Assembly: GCF_002234575.2 (NCBI RefSeq)
Contig: NZ_CP022464.2
Span: forward strand, 2,914,001-2,978,000
DNA length: 64,000 nucleotides
Reading direction: 5' to 3'
Source of the DNA: Enterocloster bolteae
Lineage (GTDB): Bacteria; Bacillota; Clostridia; Lachnospirales; Lachnospiraceae
In this document: piece by piece, positions 61,173 through 64,000 of the stretch
How the letters are laid out: the number at the start of each line of letters is the position of its first letter
Numbering within the stretch: position 1 is the stretch's first letter
Made by a program: the position numbers and the translations under genes
Notes under the pieces: model-generated
What the model saw: only the letters and a program-made list of their open reading frames with translations
Databases searched by the model: none
Told to the model about the DNA's origin: nothing

Positions 61173-62768
61173 TCAGGCGAGAATCGCGGCCAGGTCATGC
61201 TCCGGTGTGGAGATGGGATGGATTTCAAACTGCTCGGTCAGATATTCCAGTATGGCCGGAGAGAGAAAGGCGGGAAGGGTGGGGCCAAGGTAAATGTTCC
61301 TGATACCCAGATGCAGCAGGCTTAAAAGGATACAGACAGCTTTCTGTTCGTACCAGGACAGAACCAGGGTAAGGGGAAGGTCATTGACCTGGCAGCCGAA
61401 TGCTTCTGCCAGGGCTGCGGCCACCTGGATGGCGCCGAATGCATCGTTGCACTGTCCCATGTCCAGAAGGCGGGGAATGCCGGCCAGGGTTCCAAGCTCC
61501 AGGTCATTAAAGCGGTATTTGCCGCAGGCCAGGGTCAGAATAAGGGTGTCCTCAGGCGCCTGCTTTACAAAGTCCGTGTAGTAATTCCTGCCGGGACGGG
61601 CTCCGTCGCAGCCTCCTACCAGGAAAATGTGGCGCAGCCTGTTCTGTCTGACTGCCTGTGCCACGGTGCCCGCAGCAGCCAGAATGGCTTCCCGCCCAAA
61701 TCCGGTGGTGACCTTGGTGCCGCCGTTGATTCCGGGGATAGTCACATCCTCCTTGAAGCCGCCAAGCTCCAGGGCCTTTTGGATGACTGGAGAGAAGTCT
61801 TTGCGGCCGTCAATATGGACGATGCCCGGATAGGACACCAGGGCGGTGGTAAATACCCGGTCAGAGTAAGAGGGTTTGGGCGGCATCAGGCAGTTGGTGG
61901 TAAAAAGCACAGGGGCGGGAAGGTCCGAAAATTCCTTCTGCTGATTCTGCCATGCGGTTCCGAAATTGCCTTTCAGATGGCTGTATTTTCTGAGCTCCGG
62001 GTAGGCGTGGGCGGGAAGCATTTCCCCGTGGGTGTATATGTTGATTCCCCGGCCCTGGGTCTGCTCCAGCAGAAGCTTTAAGTCGTGAAGGTCATGGCCT
62101 GAAATGACGATAAAGGGTCCCTGTTCCACGGTAAGGCTTACCTGTGCCGGAGCCGGGATGCCGAAGGCCTGGCGGTTGGCCCTGTCCAACAGTGCCATGC
62201 AGTCCAGGTTTACGGCGCCCAGTTCCATGACAATGGGGAGCAGATCCTGAACCGTATAGCTGTCATAACCAACGGCAGACAGCCCCTTATAAAAATAGTC
62301 CATGACTCCTCTGTCCTCATGGCCCAGCACCATGGCATGGTACGCATAGGCGGCCATTCCTCTCATGCCGAAAAGAATCAGGGATTTAAGGGAACGTATA
62401 TCCTCATCCTCTGACCAGAGTCTGTTCATGTCAAAATCTTCTGTCCGGCTGCAATCTGCCGTACAGGATCCGCACATGGGGGACAGGGAATGTTTTAAGC
62501 GTCCGGCCTCCGCAAGAAGCTCATTCAGGGCGCTGTCATCAAAGCTTACATTGGTAAGGGTGGCAAACAGTCCCCTTACAATCAGGCGGTCTGCTTCCGG
62601 AGAGCGGTCTTTTCCTTCTGACGCCCTGGCAAGGCCGATGAGGGCTCCTGTAAGTTCATCCTGAATCCTGGCAGTGGCAGCTGTCTTGCCGCACACACCT
62701 GCTTTTCCCATACATCCGCTGCATCCTGCGGTCTGTTCGCATTGAAAACAAAACATATTGTGTTCCAT
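61173..62768 (-). CDS. hcp: hydroxylamine reductase (hybrid cluster protein)
   Basis: 531 aa, ATG 62768 after GGAGG; longer starts lack the site and the cysteine motif would be buried. N-terminal iron-sulfur cysteines C7, C10, C16/C19 and C26 (MFCFQCEQTAGCSGC). Hybrid-cluster ligands follow in the body (VISGHDLHDLK; FTTNCLMPPKPSY; HIFLVGGCDGARPGRNYYTD; LTLACGKYRFN). Reduces hydroxylamine and NO-derived species and is usually under nitrosative-stress control. Divergent from a Crp/Fnr regulator. Confidence 0.95.
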   Translation of the reverse strand: MEHNMFCFQCEQTAGCSGCMGKAGVCGKTAATARIQDELTGALIGLARASEGKDRSPEADRLIVRGLFATLTNVSFDDSALNELLAEAGRLKHSLSPMCGSCTADCSRTEDFDMNRLWSEDEDIRSLKSLILFGMRGMAAYAYHAMVLGHEDRGVMDYFYKGLSAVGYDSYTVQDLLPIVMELGAVNLDCMALLDRANRQAFGIPAPAQVSLTVEQGPFIVISGHDLHDLKLLLEQTQGRGINIYTHGEMLPAHAYPELRKYSHLKGNFGTAWQNQQKEFSDLPAPVLFTTNCLMPPKPSYSDRVFTTALVSYPGIVHIDGRKDFSPVIQKALELGGFKEDVTIPGINGGTKVTTGFGREAILAAAGTVAQAVRQNRLRHIFLVGGCDGARPGRNYYTDFVKQAPEDTLILTLACGKYRFNDLELGTLAGIPRLLDMGQCNDAFGAIQVAAALAEAFGCQVNDLPLTLVLSWYEQKAVCILLSLLHLGIRNIYLGPTLPAFLSPAILEYLTEQFEIHPISTPEHDLAAILA

Positions 62769-62848
62769 GATATATCCTCCTCGTAAATATGTGTGAGCAG
62801 GCGGTATGTTCTGCCTGCCCTTGACGGTATGGGGAAAGTATAATATAA

Positions 62849-62878
62849 TTTCAACAACAAGTAAGTTGTTGAAACAAC
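62849..62878. promoter_or_regulatory. palindromic operator between hcp and the Crp/Fnr gene
   Basis: TTTCAACAAC-AAGTAA-GTTGTTGAAA (62849-62874), perfect ten-base arms, with a second overlapping palindrome GTTGTTGAAACAAC to 62878. It lies upstream of a TATACT-like -10 for hcp on the minus strand, and near the regulator's own start, suitable for control of both. Confidence 0.6.
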
Positions 62879-62894
62879 GATAAGGGAGAAAAAT

Positions 62895-63548
62895 ATGGAT
62901 ATTCATTTGCTGGCAGGAACAATGCTGTTTCAGGGAATCAGGGAGCATGAAATAGAGGCCATGCTAACATGCCTTTCAGCGGAAGAGAGGACCTATGGGA
63001 AGGATGCTTATATATACAGGGCCGGTGATGTGACAGGCCGTCTGGGGGTGGTGATGGAAGGGGCGGTGAACATCATTAAGGACGACGTGTGGGGAAACAG
63101 GAAAATCATTGAGAATATAGGCGGAGGGCAGATATTCGGGGAGACGTATGCATGTCTTAAGGGGGAACCCCTGATGGTGGATGTGCAGGCATCGGAACGC
63201 TCCAGAATCCTGTTCATGGACGTGAACCGCATCCTAACCACCTGTTCATCCAGCTGTGACTTCCACAACCGTCTGATACGGAGCCTGATGTATGTGCTGG
63301 CCGGGAAAAACCTGATGCTTACGAAGAAAATGGATATTATCACGCCTAAATCCCTGCGGGAGAGGGTCATGGTGTACCTGTCCCAGGAATCCGTAAAGCA
63401 GGGGTGCCGTACCGTCACAGTGCCCTTTAACCGCCAGCAGATGGCGGACTATCTGTCCGTGGACAGAAGCGCGCTGTCGGCGGAGCTGTCCAGAATGCAG
63501 AGGGACGGGGTGATTTCATATGAGAAGAACCGTTTTACGATTCAATAG
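62895..63548 (+). CDS. Crp/Fnr-family regulator (HcpR-like)
   Basis: 217 aa, ATG 62895 after AAGGGAG. Cyclic-nucleotide-type sensor barrel (about 12-130) and a C-terminal HTH_Crp (TVPFNRQQMADYLSVDRSAL then SAELSRMQRDGVI). No N-terminal cysteine cluster of Fnr type. Its divergent pairing with hcp matches HcpR-type activators of nitrosative-stress genes. Confidence 0.88.
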   Translation: MDIHLLAGTMLFQGIREHEIEAMLTCLSAEERTYGKDAYIYRAGDVTGRLGVVMEGAVNIIKDDVWGNRKIIENIGGGQIFGETYACLKGEPLMVDVQASERSRILFMDVNRILTTCSSSCDFHNRLIRSLMYVLAGKNLMLTKKMDIITPKSLRERVMVYLSQESVKQGCRTVTVPFNRQQMADYLSVDRSALSAELSRMQRDGVISYEKNRFTIQ

Positions 63549-63639
63549 ATGATTTGGCCGGCGCAATAACCGGCTCCCAGCAATTACCACTTGAAATAGA
63601 ACATATGTTCTGATATATTGGAACCAGGAGGTGAAAGCA

Positions 63640-63909
63640 GTGGCGGCTTTAAATATACCCATACAGATGTTTGGCGCCTGCAGCACCCTGGGAGATATGA
63701 CGCCCCTCTGGTTCCGGTATGAGAATAAGGAGCACGGAATCATCACGGTGAAGATTGAGAGCATTGTCTCTTCCAGGGAAGAGAAGTTTTGCGGCATGGA
63801 GCATATCAGCTTTGTGTGCTGGGCCGTGGCAGAGGGCCAGAGACGTCTTATTGAGCTGAGATACCGCATATCTACCCATAAGTGGTCATTTTTCAGGACA
63901 CTGTCATGA
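63640..63909 (+). CDS. small conserved protein upstream of dinB-like gene
   Basis: 89 aa. GTG 63640 with CAGGAGG seven bases upstream; the earlier GTG is part of that site. Sequence: PIQMFGACSTLGDMTPLWFR, KIESIVSSREEKFCGMEHIS, FVCWAVAEGQRRLIELRYRI. Not recognised by name; seen in front of Y-family polymerase genes in Lachnospiraceae (from memory). Overlaps the polymerase start by ATGA. Confidence 0.6.
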   Translation: MAALNIPIQMFGACSTLGDMTPLWFRYENKEHGIITVKIESIVSSREEKFCGMEHISFVCWAVAEGQRRLIELRYRISTHKWSFFRTLS

Positions 63910-64000
63910 GAAGCCAAAAAGATCAGGTATGGTACCATGTGGATGTGAACAGCGCCTATTTAAGCTGGACAGCCGCATACAGGGTCTGTATCCTGGGGGA
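63906..64000 (+). CDS. Y-family DNA polymerase (3' partial)
   Basis: Starts at ATG 63906, overlapping the previous stop. The first 31 residues include VWYHVDVNSAYLSWTAAYRV, the first metal-binding block (h-h-D-x-N-x-x-Y/F-h-x) of DinB/UmuC-type polymerases, and the gene runs out of the window. Translesion synthesis is expected by family. Confidence 0.75.
   Translation, partial: MRSQKDQVWYHVDVNSAYLSWTAAYRVCILG

Noticed and set aside
1..64000. tRNA, rRNA or known riboswitch
   Set aside because: I read through the intergenic regions for cloverleaf ends, rRNA landmarks and common riboswitch cores and saw none convincing; this is by eye and not exhaustive.

Overview
The window looks like a chromosome segment of a spore-forming Lachnospiraceae, probably of the Enterocloster / Clostridium clostridioforme type (inference). 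From about 42.6 kb onward it is a moderately GC-rich backbone with the conserved Firmicutes order yqfC-yqfD-phoH-ybeY, a SpoVB/MurJ-like flippase and proB-proA. The first ~42 kb is AT-richer, mobile and patchy.

1-22.1 kb: transfer region of an integrative conjugative element (ICE) that starts left of the window. It holds a VirB6/TrbL-like membrane protein, a PrgI-like protein, a VirB4 ATPase, an NlpC/P60 hydrolase and several small ICE proteins. A cargo pair (RsgA GTPase plus GNAT acetyltransferase) sits behind a possible leader-peptide attenuator, followed by a HipA-like gene broken by two in-frame stops. A mobilisation block follows: RHH protein, MobP-type relaxase, degenerate amidoligase-like and GGCT-like proteins, TOPRIM protein and VirD4 coupling protein. 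An IS110-family copy has split the start of the mobilisation operon. An IS3-family (IS150-like) copy abuts a truncated type I HsdR remnant.

22.2-27.5 kb: beta-lactam resistance module on the minus strand, made of blaI, blaR1 and a class A beta-lactamase lipoprotein gene. A decayed IS3 remnant and palindromic DNA separate blaR1 from bla. A palindrome resembling a BlaI operator overlaps the likely bla promoter.

27.5-33.4 kb: integration/regulation block. It has a sigma-like HTH protein, a ~600 bp structured non-coding region, a small SHOCT-like protein and three tandem large serine recombinase proteins, the middle one without a catalytic domain.

33.4-42.6 kb: defence island. An XRE regulator, HsdR, HsdS and HsdM form one operon that also carries three unrecognised genes: a coiled-coil zinc-ribbon protein and two membrane-anchored proteins. 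A partial duplication of the hsdR 3' end flanks the first. A VbhA-like/Fic toxin-antitoxin pair follows.

42.6-64 kb: backbone. A GntP permease with a sigma-54 promoter lies divergent from a PrpR-type sigma-54 activator. Next come a DUF4397 protein, sporulation and RNA-maturation genes, two flavoproteins, proline synthesis, signal peptidase, YaaA, hybrid cluster protein with a divergent Crp/Fnr regulator, and the start of a Y-family DNA polymerase. I saw no tRNA, rRNA or CRISPR array.
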